This document shows positions 1 to 8,625 of a stretch of DNA of 64,000 bases, piece by piece (within the stretch, counting starts at the first letter, position 1; each line of letters begins with the position of its first letter). The DNA comes from Amycolatopsis mongoliensis (lineage in GTDB: Bacteria; Actinomycetota; Actinomycetes; Mycobacteriales; Pseudonocardiaceae): the NCBI RefSeq assembly GCF_030285665.1, contig NZ_CP127295.1, positions 8,928,001 to 8,992,000 of the forward strand, written 5' to 3'. The translations under genes and the position numbers were made by a program. The notes under the pieces are model-generated. The model worked only from the letters and a program-made list of their open reading frames with translations, did not search any database and was not told where the DNA came from.

Positions 1-57
1 CCCATCCGCAGGGCTGTCAGCACGCTACATCCGTTGCATGGCAGCAAAAACTTCGTG

Positions 58-77
58 CATCCGTCAGCTGACGGATG
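58..77. promoter_or_regulatory. 20-bp perfect palindrome, operator candidate
   Basis: CATCCGTCAGCTGACGGATG reads identically on both strands. It lies 72 bp before the exporter start. A related half-site (CATCCGTTGCATGG) lies at 29-42. Such perfect palindromes usually bind dimeric TetR, GntR or MarR repressors; the regulator is probably encoded to the left, outside the window. The function is inferred. Confidence 0.55.
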
Positions 78-96
78 TCTGGCGTACGCGTGCCGC

Positions 97-109
97 GAAA
101 CATTGTTTC
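97..109. promoter_or_regulatory. GAAACA-T-TGTTTC inverted repeat
   Basis: Two 6-bp arms flank one central base, between the 20-bp palindrome and the ribosome binding site of the exporter. It could be a second repressor site or part of the promoter. Weak evidence alone. Confidence 0.3.
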
Positions 110-149
110 ACGGGGCCGACGCTCCGAACCTCGACGCCGAGGAGGAGCG

Positions 150-1298
150 ATGTCGCGTGCTACCACCACCGTCTCCACCGTTGTGATCTTCGTCCTGGCC
201 CTCAACCTGCGGCCGGCCGTGACGAGCCTGGGGGTGGCCCTGCCGGACATCTCGGTCGCCGGCAATCTGGTCGGCGCGGTGCTCGTCGCGCTCCCCCTGT
301 GGGCGATCGGCCTCGGCGGCTGGGCGACGCCGTGGCTGTGCGAGCGGCTCGGGACGCACCGGACCGTCACCGTGGCCCTCGCCGGGCTGGTGCTGTCGCT
401 GGCGGGGCGGGTCCTCGGGGGCTCGACGCAGCTGCTGACGGGGACGACGCTGGCGTGCCTGTCCATCGCCGTGCTCGGCACCATGCTGCCCCTGCTGGCC
501 AAGGGGTCCGCCGCCTTCACCCTCGGGCTCGGGCTCGGCAGCACGGCCGGCGCGCTGGTCACGCCCGCGGCGGTGCTGTCGTCGTCGTGGCGGGTCGGCC
601 TCGGCGTGTGGGCGATCGCGGCGCTGCTGGCCCTGCAGCTGTGGCAGCGCAACCCCGTCGAGTTCGCGGCGCCGCAGGCAGCCTCCGGGGCGATGCCGGC
701 GTCCGCCCTGACCATCCACTTCGGACTCATTTCGACGGTGACGTTCCTGGTCATGGGCTGGCTCCCGGGCATCCTGCGCGACGCGGGTGTCCCGCCGGCG
801 ACCGCGGGCGCGTGCCTCGCGGTGTCGATGGCCATGGGGCTGCCCATGATGTGGCTGGTGCCGGGCTGGACACGCCGCTGGCGCAATCAGACCCTCCTCG
901 TCGTCGTCCTGGCCGTACCCAACGTCATCGGGGTGGTCGGCCTGCTCGTGGCGCCCGCGGCCGCGCCCTGGCTGTGGGCCGTGGCCACCGGCACGGGCAT
1001 GGGTTCGCTCGCGTTCGTCCTGACGACGATCTCGTTGCGCAGCAAGGACAGCTCGCTCTCGCTGTCCGCCATGGTCCAGGGCGTGGGGTACCTCATCGCC
1101 GGCTTCGGCGTGCTGGCGTGCGGCTGGCTGCACACCTACACCGGCGCCTGGCAGACCCCGCTGCTGCTGGTGCTGGCGATCCTGCTCGGCCAGGTCGGCA
1201 GCGGGCACGCCGCCGTGTCGCGCCGGACTCCGGCGTCAACGGTCCCGCGCCCCCTCGTCGTTCCCCGCCAGGGGGACATCCCGGAGGTCGGGGTCTGA
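150..1298 (+). CDS. CynX/NimT-type MFS transporter
   Basis: This is a 382-residue, strongly hydrophobic membrane protein with about 11-12 predicted helices. The N-terminal stretch NLRPAVTSLGVALPDI is typical of the CynX/NimT branch of the major facilitator superfamily (cyanate, 2-nitroimidazole and related small-molecule transport). I chose the ATG at 150 because GGAGGAG lies at 141-147; an in-frame start further up at 75 has no such site and adds a charged, non-membrane tail. Two palindromes lie just upstream, so it is probably controlled by a local repressor. It ends at a strong shared terminator. The substrate cannot be told from sequence. Confidence 0.85.
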   Translation: MSRATTTVSTVVIFVLALNLRPAVTSLGVALPDISVAGNLVGAVLVALPLWAIGLGGWATPWLCERLGTHRTVTVALAGLVLSLAGRVLGGSTQLLTGTTLACLSIAVLGTMLPLLAKGSAAFTLGLGLGSTAGALVTPAAVLSSSWRVGLGVWAIAALLALQLWQRNPVEFAAPQAASGAMPASALTIHFGLISTVTFLVMGWLPGILRDAGVPPATAGACLAVSMAMGLPMMWLVPGWTRRWRNQTLLVVVLAVPNVIGVVGLLVAPAAAPWLWAVATGTGMGSLAFVLTTISLRSKDSSLSLSAMVQGVGYLIAGFGVLACGWLHTYTGAWQTPLLLVLAILLGQVGSGHAAVSRRTPASTVPRPLVVPRQGDIPEVGV

Positions 1299-1326
1299 TC
1301 CCCGCCCACGGTCGCTCCACTTCGGA

Positions 1327-1360
1327 CACCCGCGGTCCCGGGCAGCCGGGACCGCGGGTG
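1327..1360. terminator. bidirectional terminator between convergent genes
   Basis: A perfect 15-bp GC-rich stem (arms 1327-1341 and 1346-1360) with loop GCAG sits between the exporter stop and the stop of the convergent LuxR-type regulator. It has no clear T tract, as is common in actinobacteria. Confidence 0.8.
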
Positions 1361-1369
1361 GAGCCGGGT

Positions 1370-4201
1370 TCAGCCCGAGGCGGACTGGTGGCGGGCGGCT
1401 TCCCGCGCGATGTCGATGCGCGAATGCACGTCGAGCTTGGTCAGGATGTGCGAAACGTGCGTGCCGACCGTGCGCGGGGAGAGGTACAGGCGGGCCGCGA
1501 TCTGCGGATTCGACAGGCCTTCGACCACGAGCGCGGCGATCCGGCCCTCGGTCGGGGTGAGGCTGTCCCAGCCGTGCGTGCTCTGGCGGTGCTTCACCGT
1601 CGGGCCGCGCCGGATCCCGAACGCCCGGAAGAGGGCGCGCAGCCTCGCCACGTCCCAGTGCGCGCCCAGCTCCGTGTAGAGGTCGAGGGCGTGGGTGAAG
1701 GCCGCGCGCGCCGAGCCGCGGTCTTCGGCCCGGGCTTCGGCGAACGCGATCGCGGCGGCTTCCAGTGCCTTGGCCCGGGAGAGCGGCCGGCCCGCGTCCC
1801 GGTACCCGTCGGCGGCCCGCAGCAACGTCGTCGCGTCCCGCTCGAGCAGACCGCGGCAGTACAGCCCCAGCGCGCGGCGGTGCGGAACGGTGGACTCGGC
1901 GGCGATCGCGCGCACCCGGGCCTCGATCTCCGCCCCGGTCCGCGTGTCGCCGAGCGTCGCGGCCAGCCGGGCGGCGTCCCCCAGCAGGTCCTCCCCCGCG
2001 TCCCCGCCGGCCAGCACGGCGGTCAGCACGGCGAGCGCCCGCTCCGGTGCGCCGGCGTGCTCGAACGCGAGACTGCGGGCCCGCACCAGGGATTCCACGA
2101 CCCAGTTGCCGGTGCGTTCCGAGTACGGCGCCGCCCCGGCGAGGTGCCACCGTGCCGCGGCCGCCTCACCGCGGTGGAAGTGGATGATCGCGGCGACGCC
2201 GTGGTCGCAGCACACCACCCCCGGGTCCTTCTGGTCGTCCGGGAGGACGTCCACCTCGGCCAGCGCGTCGTCCCACCGGCCGGCGCCCAGCAGCAGCTGC
2301 CCGAGCGCGCTCTGGGCCTGGGTCAGGCGCACGACACTGCCCGTCCGGTCGGCCAGTTCGCGCGCCCGCTCGGCGGCGGCGAGCGCGTCGGGGTAGCGGT
2401 CGAGCGCGCCGAAGGTGACCGACTGGTTGATGTGCAGCAGCAGGGTGAGATCGGTCAGCGCGGGATCGCCCCGCGCGTTGGCCATCGCACGCTCGAACAG
2501 CGGCAACGCCGCGGTCCACTCGCCGCGCATCATCGCCACCAGGCTCAGCACGTGCAGCGCCCACCCCGTCGCCCAGCGATCTTCGGCCTGGCCGAGCTCC
2601 GCCAGCGCCGCGGTGGCGACCTCGCCCGCGGTGTCGACCTCGTCGAGATCGCGGTGCGTGCGCGCGATGAGCACCAGCAGCCTGGCCCGGTGCCGGGCCT
2701 GCAGACCCGGCCGGTTCGCCGCGGCGTTCAACGCGTCGAGGGACTCGGCGGACCGGCCGGTCGCCCCGCGGCACTGGACGACCGTCGTGTACAGGTCGAC
2801 GAGCACGTCGGGGTCGCTGACGTGCTCCAGGCCTCGGCAGGCGATCCGCTCGGCCTGGGCGATGTTGCCCACCCGGTAGTACGCGTTGGCCAGCCGGCAG
2901 GTCAGCACGTCCGTCGCGGCGTCGCCGGGCGGCGCGTCGCGCACCGCCCGGCGCAGGAGCGCGACGGCGACCGCGGGTGCCTGGCCGATCAACGGCGAGG
3001 CGACGTCCAGCAACCACCGCACGGCCCAGGCAGGCACCGGCTCCCGGCTGTCCGTTGTGGACACCATCGGGAGCAGCTGCCGCGCGACCCGTTCGACCGG
3101 TGCGCTCGCCTCGGCCAGCGCCCACGCGGCGGCCTGGTGCCAGGCGATCCGGACCGCGGTCGGCATCTCGTCGTACAGGGCCCGGTGGATCAACGGGTGC
3201 CGGAAGGCCAGGTCGTCACCCGCCGCCACCAGCACCCCGGCGGCCCGCGCCTCGTCGAGGGCGGGCAGCAGGCCGGTGAGCGAGGTGCCCGTCACGGTCA
3301 CGAGGTCCGCGACCGAGAAGCCGTCCCCGAGCAGTGCCGCCGCCCGCAGCACGGTCCGCACCTCCTCCGGCAGGAAGCCCAGCCGGTCCGCGATCGCCTC
3401 CGGCAGGGAGTCCGGCGTGGCCCCGCCGGACAGCTGCACGACGCCCTGGTCGTCGACGTCCAGGCACGAGCCCCGGGTCAGCGCGTCGAGCAGTTCGGTG
3501 AGGTACAACGGGTTCCCGGCCGCGCCGTCGGCCAGCCGCTCGAGCTCGGCACCCGGTGGACCGCCGGCCAGCGCGGCCACCAGCTCGGACACCGCCGGTT
3601 CGGCCAGCCGGCCCAGCCGCAGCCGCTCGCCCGGCCCGACGTTCCGGAAGAGCGACCGCAGGTCGTCGCGGCGCGGCACGGGGCGCAGCACGCCGATCAG
3701 GAGCAGCGGGAGCTGCCGGACCGAGCGAGCGAGCCTGCTCCACACGGCCACGGTCGTCCGGTCGGCCCACTGCAGGTCGTCGACGACCAGCACGGCCGGC
3801 CCGTCCTGGCAGAGCTCGTCCACCAGCGCGAGCAGCTGCTCGGCGGCCGCGGCCGCGAGGTCGGCGCCCTTGCCCGCGACGGCTCCGCCGTGCAGCAGCT
3901 CGGAGATGGCACCACGACGGGGATCCCGCGCGGCCGGTGTGATCCTCAGGGCGTCCAGGAGCGGCAGCAGGGGAAGCGCTTGCCCGAGCTCGTCGCCGGC
4001 TCCCCAGAACACCTGGCAGTCCGCACGGGTGGCGGCGGCGCAGCCGGCCCGGACCAGCGCGGACTTGCCGATCCCCGGCTCCCCGTCCACCAGCACCGCG
4101 CGGCCACGCCCCTCGGCAACATCACGGATCCAGGCGACCAGCCGGGACAGCTCACCATCCCGACCGACCAGCAGCTCAGTACCGTCCGTGAGCGGTCGCA
4201 C
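1370..4201 (-). CDS. LAL-type (large ATP-binding LuxR) transcriptional regulator
   Basis: This is a large regulator of 943 residues from the start chosen here. Residues 12-21 (LVGRDGELSRL) open the AAA/NACHT-like module, Walker A is GEPGIGKS at 40-47, and Walker B follows in VLVVDDLQWAD. The middle is alpha-helical, TPR-like. The last 65 residues form a LuxR/GerE helix-turn-helix (LTPTEGRIAALVVEGLSNPQ, then PRTVGTHVSHILTKL). LAL proteins activate antibiotic, sugar or stress genes; the target here is unknown. The frame is open to 4411, but TTGTTG-N17-TATTAT puts the predicted transcription start exactly on the GTG at 4201, so I favour a leaderless start there. Confidence 0.85.
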   Translation of the reverse strand: MRPLTDGTELLVGRDGELSRLVAWIRDVAEGRGRAVLVDGEPGIGKSALVRAGCAAATRADCQVFWGAGDELGQALPLLPLLDALRITPAARDPRRGAISELLHGGAVAGKGADLAAAAAEQLLALVDELCQDGPAVLVVDDLQWADRTTVAVWSRLARSVRQLPLLLIGVLRPVPRRDDLRSLFRNVGPGERLRLGRLAEPAVSELVAALAGGPPGAELERLADGAAGNPLYLTELLDALTRGSCLDVDDQGVVQLSGGATPDSLPEAIADRLGFLPEEVRTVLRAAALLGDGFSVADLVTVTGTSLTGLLPALDEARAAGVLVAAGDDLAFRHPLIHRALYDEMPTAVRIAWHQAAAWALAEASAPVERVARQLLPMVSTTDSREPVPAWAVRWLLDVASPLIGQAPAVAVALLRRAVRDAPPGDAATDVLTCRLANAYYRVGNIAQAERIACRGLEHVSDPDVLVDLYTTVVQCRGATGRSAESLDALNAAANRPGLQARHRARLLVLIARTHRDLDEVDTAGEVATAALAELGQAEDRWATGWALHVLSLVAMMRGEWTAALPLFERAMANARGDPALTDLTLLLHINQSVTFGALDRYPDALAAAERARELADRTGSVVRLTQAQSALGQLLLGAGRWDDALAEVDVLPDDQKDPGVVCCDHGVAAIIHFHRGEAAAARWHLAGAAPYSERTGNWVVESLVRARSLAFEHAGAPERALAVLTAVLAGGDAGEDLLGDAARLAATLGDTRTGAEIEARVRAIAAESTVPHRRALGLYCRGLLERDATTLLRAADGYRDAGRPLSRAKALEAAAIAFAEARAEDRGSARAAFTHALDLYTELGAHWDVARLRALFRAFGIRRGPTVKHRQSTHGWDSLTPTEGRIAALVVEGLSNPQIAARLYLSPRTVGTHVSHILTKLDVHSRIDIAREAARHQSASG

Positions 4202-4207
4202 ACGGCG

Positions 4208-4236
4208 ATAATAGAAGGAAAACTGTTCCCCAACAA
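4208..4236 (-). promoter_or_regulatory. Promoter for the LAL regulator (leaderless)
   Basis: On the minus strand TTGTTG (4236-4231), a 17-bp spacer and TATTAT (4213-4208) form a near-consensus sigma-70 promoter. The GTG at 4201 begins after a 6-nt gap, the spacing seen for leaderless mRNAs in actinobacteria. No Shine-Dalgarno sequence precedes this GTG. Confidence 0.6.
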
Positions 4237-5116
4237 GATGTACACTGCAGCCGCCCGGAACTCCGCCGGGAAACATCAATTTCGACAATTGTTCTGAATT
4301 GTGATCCCAGCGTGATTCCACCGTCTCACGCGGGTGGGTCCGCCGCCGGCCGCGTGTCGACCCGCCGCCTGACTCCACGCGGACCTCGCCCACCCCGAAC
4401 AGCGTGCTCACCAGGGAAAAGAGCCCAACACCTGCGTCCAGCCGACCCGGCGGGCCCGGACGAAGCGGCGCGCAACAGTGTTTTGCCCGAAGAAACGAGG
4501 CATCACCACGACGTCGGCCCCGGTCGGGAATTTCCCAGCCGTAGCCGACTCGGAGCCCCGGAAAGATCCGTTCGATGGCTTCGACGAAGTCTTGACCATC
4601 TTTTTTTCGATCTCACCGCGGGCCTCCTTCGCGATTACCCCCGAAATCGCCAGAAGACCCGAAGCCGGCGACGACACCGTGCCGGCAGGTGCCCTCGGGC
4701 CACGTTTTCCGCACCCGGCGCGGGGGCCGCCGGACTCGTCCACGGCAACCCGGCCGCAGGCTCGCACCAGCTTCGCGACGGGCGAGGCGACGGATGCGCC
4801 ACCCTCCCGCGCGCGACCGGGCTCGCACCCGCGCGGACCGATCGGAGATCTTCACGACGTCGCGGCGCGCGACCGCCTGATCGAATCGGCTTCGGCCGAC
4901 GATCAAGCCGGCACCCGGCCACGCCGCCCGGTAACAGAAAGCGACCTCCCTGAAATCCGCGACCCCGGCGTCCGCCGTTGCAGGGAATCGGTGGCGCGTC
5001 ACCTTCCCGCCGCAGCTATCCGTAGATCTTTTGATACCCGGCACGCAAAACAAGATCATTGATCACGTAGTCGCACCGCCATTCTGGTGAAATCCTGGTT
5101 CGGCGCACAGCACGCA
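4237..5116. other. Long intergenic stretch with no convincing gene
   Basis: About 880 bp between the regulator promoter and the promoter of the substrate-binding lipoprotein. Several frames stay open because of high GC, but their translations are Arg/Pro/Ala-rich and show no domain or ribosome binding site. The stretch holds AT-rich pockets (4260-4300, 4605-4620, 5020-5060). I see no RNA gene. Confidence 0.5.
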
Positions 5117-5145
5117 TTGTCAAGCGATGTCAAGGTCCCTACAGT
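5117..5145 (+). promoter_or_regulatory. Sigma-70-like promoter of the orphan binding protein
   Basis: TTGTCA (5117-5122), a 17-bp spacer and TACAGT (5140-5145) make a near-consensus promoter. Transcription would start near 5152 and leave a leader of about 70 nt before the TTG start at 5222. Confidence 0.6.
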
Positions 5146-5221
5146 GACCTGCCTGACACCGGGGAATGATTTTCGGACCTTCCTTGGATTCGGTACATCA
5201 ACCTCCTTCGAGGAGCAGGCC

Positions 5222-6232
5222 TTGTTTGGAATCGCCAGGAGCAGTGGCCGGGTTCGTGCTTGCCGCGCCGCGCTCGCCCTCGCGGCTGTCACGGTCCTCA
5301 CCGGTTGCGCCGCACTCGGTTCGACCAGCTCGGACACGTCGTCGAGCGGCAGCGGCTTGGAGAAGCCGACCCTGAAGGTCTCCATCCTCCCCACCACGGA
5401 CCTCGCGCCATTTTGGCTGGCCCAGGACAGCGGCTACTTCAAGGACGAGGGCCTCACCGTCGACTCCGTCGTCGCCGCCAGCGGCCAGGCCTCGCTGGCG
5501 AAGTCGATCTCGGGCGAAGCCGACATCGCGTTCTCGACATATCCGCCGTTCTTCACCGCGCGGAGCAGCGGCGCCGCCGACATGCAGCTGGTCGCCGACG
5601 CGACGTCGGTCAACGCGAAGTCCAATGCGATCGTCACGGTTCCGAATTCGCCGGTGAAAACAATCTTCGACCTGGCGGACAAGAAGATCGCCATCACGGC
5701 CAAGAACACCGCTTCGGATCTTCTCACCCGCTCGGTGATGCAAGATCACGGCGTGGATTACAGCAAGGTGAAATGGGTGCTGATTCCGCTGCCGAACATC
5801 GCGGCGGCGCTGCAGCAGGGACAGGCCGACGCCGCGTACCTGCCGGAGCCGTACATCACGCAGGCCGCCAAGACGGTCGGCGCGATTCCCGTGATCGACA
5901 TCAACTCCGGGGCGACCCAGGACTTCCCGCTGACCGGCTACGGCGCGACCAGGAAGTGGGTGCGGGAGAACCCGAAGACCCTGTCCGCGTTCCAGCGCGC
6001 CATGCAGAGGGCCACCCACGAAGCCACGAACGACCGCTCGAAGGTCGAGCCGCTACTGGTGAGGTTCGCCAAGATCGACGAGGACACCGCCAAGTTGCTC
6101 ACCTTGCCGGGTTACGGCTCGACCCTGGACTCGCGGCGCCTGCAGCGGGTGCCGGACCTGCTGCTGCAACTCGGCGTCATCCCGTCTCCGATCGACGTCA
6201 ACTCGATGATCGGACCGCAGGCGGGAAGATGA
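5222..6232 (+). CDS. ABC transporter substrate-binding lipoprotein (SsuA/THI5-like)
   Basis: This is a 336-residue lipoprotein. It has a short basic N-terminus, a hydrophobic stretch and a lipobox (VLTGC). The body begins LKVSILPTTDLAPFWLAQDSGYFKDEGL, the entry of the NMT1/THI5/SsuA fold that binds sulfonates, nitrate, pyrimidine precursors or similar ligands; the motif SISGEADIAFSTYPPFF follows. The start is the TTG at 5222, six bases after GAGGAG (5210-5215); a longer frame from 5087 would bury the signal peptide. No permease or ATPase is adjacent on either side, so it is an orphan binding protein that must share a transporter or act in sensing. Confidence 0.85.
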   Translation: MFGIARSSGRVRACRAALALAAVTVLTGCAALGSTSSDTSSSGSGLEKPTLKVSILPTTDLAPFWLAQDSGYFKDEGLTVDSVVAASGQASLAKSISGEADIAFSTYPPFFTARSSGAADMQLVADATSVNAKSNAIVTVPNSPVKTIFDLADKKIAITAKNTASDLLTRSVMQDHGVDYSKVKWVLIPLPNIAAALQQGQADAAYLPEPYITQAAKTVGAIPVIDINSGATQDFPLTGYGATRKWVRENPKTLSAFQRAMQRATHEATNDRSKVEPLLVRFAKIDEDTAKLLTLPGYGSTLDSRRLQRVPDLLLQLGVIPSPIDVNSMIGPQAGR

Positions 6233-6241
6233 CCCGGCGTC

Positions 6242-6260
6242 GGCCGGAGTTCTCCCGGCC
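6242..6260. terminator. Short hairpin after the binding-protein gene
   Basis: GGCCGG (6242-6247) can pair with CCGGCC (6255-6260) across a 7-nt loop, 10 bp after the stop codon. It is a modest stem, so a weak terminator at best. Confidence 0.3.
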
Positions 6261-6357
6261 CGGACGGGTCACCGCACCGGGACGGCGCCCACCGTGTCCG
6301 AACAGGACAGTGCGCGCCGGTCCTGGCGGGCGGCGCGGGGAAGCCGGAAACCGCGGA

Positions 6358-6831
6358 TCACGGTGACCACGCGCGGGAATCTCCGGTCAGGGGAGCGGCG
6401 AGGGCCGCCGCACGCGAGGTGTGGACGGCCAGGATTTCGTGCAGCCGGAGGATCCGCAACGGCCGCCACGTCGCCCGCGTCGTCGCCACGATGCGCAGAT
6501 CGGTCCGCGGGCCGGCCCGCCGGTGACAGGCGACCAGCACTTCGAGCCCCGCCGAATTCAGGAAGCCGACCCGCGAAAGGTCCACCACGAGCCGTTGCGG
6601 GCGCCGGCGCAGGATCACGTCGAGAGCCCGGTCGACCTCGGGCACGGCGTACAGGTCGAACTCGCCGTCCAGGGCCAGGATCGCGGTGTGACCGATCGTC
6701 TCCTCCGACAGCCTCAGGCCCGACGGGGGCGGCGGGGGCGGCGGCGTCCCGCGTGGGCCGGACATGACCGGTACCACCGGTGCCGACGGGAGGTCTTGGC
6801 CACGGAGGGTGGTCAGCGCGCTGAGTTTCAT
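6358..6831 (-). CDS. STAS-domain anti-sigma factor antagonist
   Basis: 157 residues. After a Pro-rich linker (residues 31-36) a single STAS domain follows: HTAILALDGEFDLYAVPEVD, then RLVVDLSRVGFLNSAGLEVL. The Ser in FLNSAG aligns with the phosphorylated serine of SpoIIAA/RsbV-type antagonists, which release sigma factors by binding an anti-sigma kinase. The ATG at 6831 has GGAG at good distance. No partner anti-sigma kinase is adjacent, so this is probably one of many scattered actinobacterial antagonists. A weak DosR-like site lies about 107 bp upstream. Confidence 0.8.
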   Translation of the reverse strand: MKLSALTTLRGQDLPSAPVVPVMSGPRGTPPPPPPPSGLRLSEETIGHTAILALDGEFDLYAVPEVDRALDVILRRRPQRLVVDLSRVGFLNSAGLEVLVACHRRAGPRTDLRIVATTRATWRPLRILRLHEILAVHTSRAAALAAPLTGDSRAWSP

Positions 6832-6937
6832 GGGGGTGCTCCAGGCGTCACCGTCCGGCTCTTCTCACATCGGACCCGGTGCTGGCCCGGTGCGGACGTC
6901 CGGTCGTCGGCTGTCGATCGTCGCAAGAGCGGGGACT

Positions 6938-6951
6938 GGGCACTTCGGCGC
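6938..6951 (-). promoter_or_regulatory. Weak DosR-like box upstream of the STAS gene
   Basis: The minus strand reads GCGCCGAAGTGCCC. Compared with the DosR core GGGCCNAAAGTCCC it matches about 10 of 14. It is the poorest of the set and may be chance. Confidence 0.25.
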
Positions 6952-6995
6952 TGTCCTCCTCAGCATAACGCCCCCGGGCGCCGGTGACCGTGATC

Positions 6996-7007
6996 GTTCA
7001 GCTGAAC
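6996..7007. promoter_or_regulatory. 12-bp perfect palindrome GTTCAGCTGAAC
   Basis: A perfect 12-bp palindrome lies in the divergent region between the STAS and USP genes. It could bind a regulator; no family is recognisable. Confidence 0.3.
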
Positions 7008-7012
7008 TTCTT

Positions 7013-7044
7013 CCCCGAATGCGCGCTGCCCCGAATGCGCGCTG
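7013..7044. repeat. Perfect 2 x 16-bp tandem repeat
   Basis: CCCCGAATGCGCGCTG occurs twice with no spacer (7013-7028 and 7029-7044). It is probably a recent slippage duplication in the upstream region of the USP gene. Confidence 0.85.
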
Positions 7045-7257
7045 CCGCCAATCCGGACGGCACCGGCCGCCGACCGGGACTGTCCATTGAGGACATCGCG
7101 GATCAGCTCGGCGGAGACCGCACGCCCGGGCGGCGCCGGCGCACCTCCCGGATTTGGTCACCGGACGAAGGGTCTTCGTGCTCTGACGCGCGGACGCGCC
7201 AGGGGGCATGCTGGACGGCGTCGCCGTCCGGGCGGCGCTGGACAGCAGGAGGCGGCG

Positions 7258-8082
7258 ATGGCCGAAAAGGCGAGGGCCGCGGTGATCGTCGGGGTGGATA
7301 CTTCGGAAGGGGCGCTGCGCGCGGTCCGGTGGGCGGCGCAGGAAGCGGCTCGGCGCGGCACGGGCCTGCGGTTGTTCCACGCCTGCGCGGCCGAACCGGG
7401 CGACGAGTCCGGGTTCCTGTCCGAAGCCGTGACCCGGCGGACGCGCCACGCGGCGAAGATCGCCCGCACCGCGGCACCGGGCCTCGAGGTCGAAACCGAC
7501 GTGCGGCCCGGGCTCGCGGCCGACCTGCTGCTCGCCGAGTCCGCGACCGCGCCCCTGATCGTGCTCGGCTCCCACGGCCTCGGCGGCCTGCGGGGCGCCC
7601 TGGTCGGTTCGGTCGCCCTCGGGGTCGCCGCGGCCGCGAAGTGCCCGGTCGTCGTCTTCCGCGGCCACGCCGACCCGAGGGGCCCGGTCGTGGTCGGCGT
7701 GGACTCCTCACCGGCGAGCGAAGCGGCGCTGCACTTCGCGGTCGACGCGGCGGTCGCGCGCGGCGTACCGCTGGTCGTGGTGCACGCCGGCCGCCGGCGT
7801 GCACCCAGCATCGAACCCTCCTTCGCCGACCAGCAGGCCGAGGACCGGCGAGAGCTCGAGGAGCTGGTCGCCGACTGGTCGCGGAAGCACCCGGAGCTGG
7901 AGATCACGACGCGGGTCGTCGAAGACCTCGAGCCAGCGCGAGCACTCATGGGGGTCGCGCCCGGCGCCCAGCTGATCGTGGTCGGCAGCCGCGGCCGCGG
8001 CCCCGTCGCCGGTGCGCTGCCGGCGTCGACGAGCAACGACCTGCTCGGGCACGCGACCTGCCCGGTCGCCGTCGTCCGTTGA
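7258..8082 (+). CDS. Tandem universal stress protein (UspA x2)
   Basis: 274 residues form two UspA domains (about 5-140 and 145-274). Each carries the Gly-rich ATP-binding motif near its end: LGSHGLGGLRGALVGS in domain 1 and VGSRGRGPVAGAL in domain 2. The ATG at 7258 follows AGGAGG (7247-7252) by 5 nt; an upstream in-frame start at 7087 lacks this site. Double-domain USPs of this form are abundant in the mycobacterial DosR dormancy regulon. A poor DosR-like sequence (7162-7175) lies about 85 bp upstream. A cytoplasmic nucleotide-binding stress role is inferred from the family. Confidence 0.9.
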   Translation: MAEKARAAVIVGVDTSEGALRAVRWAAQEAARRGTGLRLFHACAAEPGDESGFLSEAVTRRTRHAAKIARTAAPGLEVETDVRPGLAADLLLAESATAPLIVLGSHGLGGLRGALVGSVALGVAAAAKCPVVVFRGHADPRGPVVVGVDSSPASEAALHFAVDAAVARGVPLVVVHAGRRRAPSIEPSFADQQAEDRRELEELVADWSRKHPELEITTRVVEDLEPARALMGVAPGAQLIVVGSRGRGPVAGALPASTSNDLLGHATCPVAVVR

Positions 8083-8126
8083 GGGGGTAGCCGCGGACGG
8101 CCGACGTGCCTGAACGCCCGCGGCGC

Positions 8127-8600
8127 TCAAGCCGTTCCGGTGGCGGGGCCGAGGGCGCCGCTGGTGGTCAGGAGGAGCACGGCGGAGCCGACGGCGTCCG
8201 GCGCGGCGGCCGCTGCCAGCGCACGCTCCGCCGCGGCCGGGCCGGCGCCGGGCGGGACCACCAGCAGGGTCAGCCGGCGGATGCGCGGCCCGATCACGAC
8301 GATCGTGTGCCGGTCCAGGCCGAAGAACCCGGCCAGCCGCACGAGACCGGTTTCGAGTGCGAGTGCCCGGGGCGTCAGATCCCACATCACCGGGTTGAAG
8401 CCGATCCGGTCCACCGGGCCCGAGTCCGCGGCGAGCGCGGTGACCAGGGCGCTGAATTCCGCGACCGGCTCCCGCGAGCGTGGCCACCAGGCACCGTCGA
8501 AGCAGCCCTTGACCGCACCCGGCGGTTTCACCCGCAGCCGCCGCTCCACGGCCAGGGAGCCGACGACGGGTCCCGCGGTGCTGTCCCACAGGGAAGTCAT
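8127..8600 (-). CDS. DUF5994 family protein
   Basis: 157 residues. The core RRLRVKPPGAVKGCFDGAWWPRSRE, followed by VDRIGFNPVMWD, resembles the actinobacterial DUF5994 family, small soluble proteins of unknown function often encoded near stress genes. It starts at the ATG 8600, 25 bp after the stop of the upstream RGCVC gene on the same strand, so the two are probably co-transcribed. The C-terminus is Ala/Gly-rich. I know of no biochemical function. Confidence 0.75.
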   Translation of the reverse strand: MTSLWDSTAGPVVGSLAVERRLRVKPPGAVKGCFDGAWWPRSREPVAEFSALVTALAADSGPVDRIGFNPVMWDLTPRALALETGLVRLAGFFGLDRHTIVVIGPRIRRLTLLVVPPGAGPAAAERALAAAAAPDAVGSAVLLLTTSGALGPATGTA

Positions 8601-8625
8601 GGCCGGTGCTTCATGACGGAGTCAT

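Noticed and set aside
38..4297. A very long open frame of 1419 codons on the plus strand across the exporter and antisense to the LAL regulator
   Set aside because: The translation is Arg/Pro/Gly-rich without any domain; it is a by-product of high GC at the third codon position of the true genes.
4478..5062. Possible small gene in the gap before the orphan binding protein
   Set aside because: No ribosome binding site, no family resemblance, Arg/Pro-rich second half.
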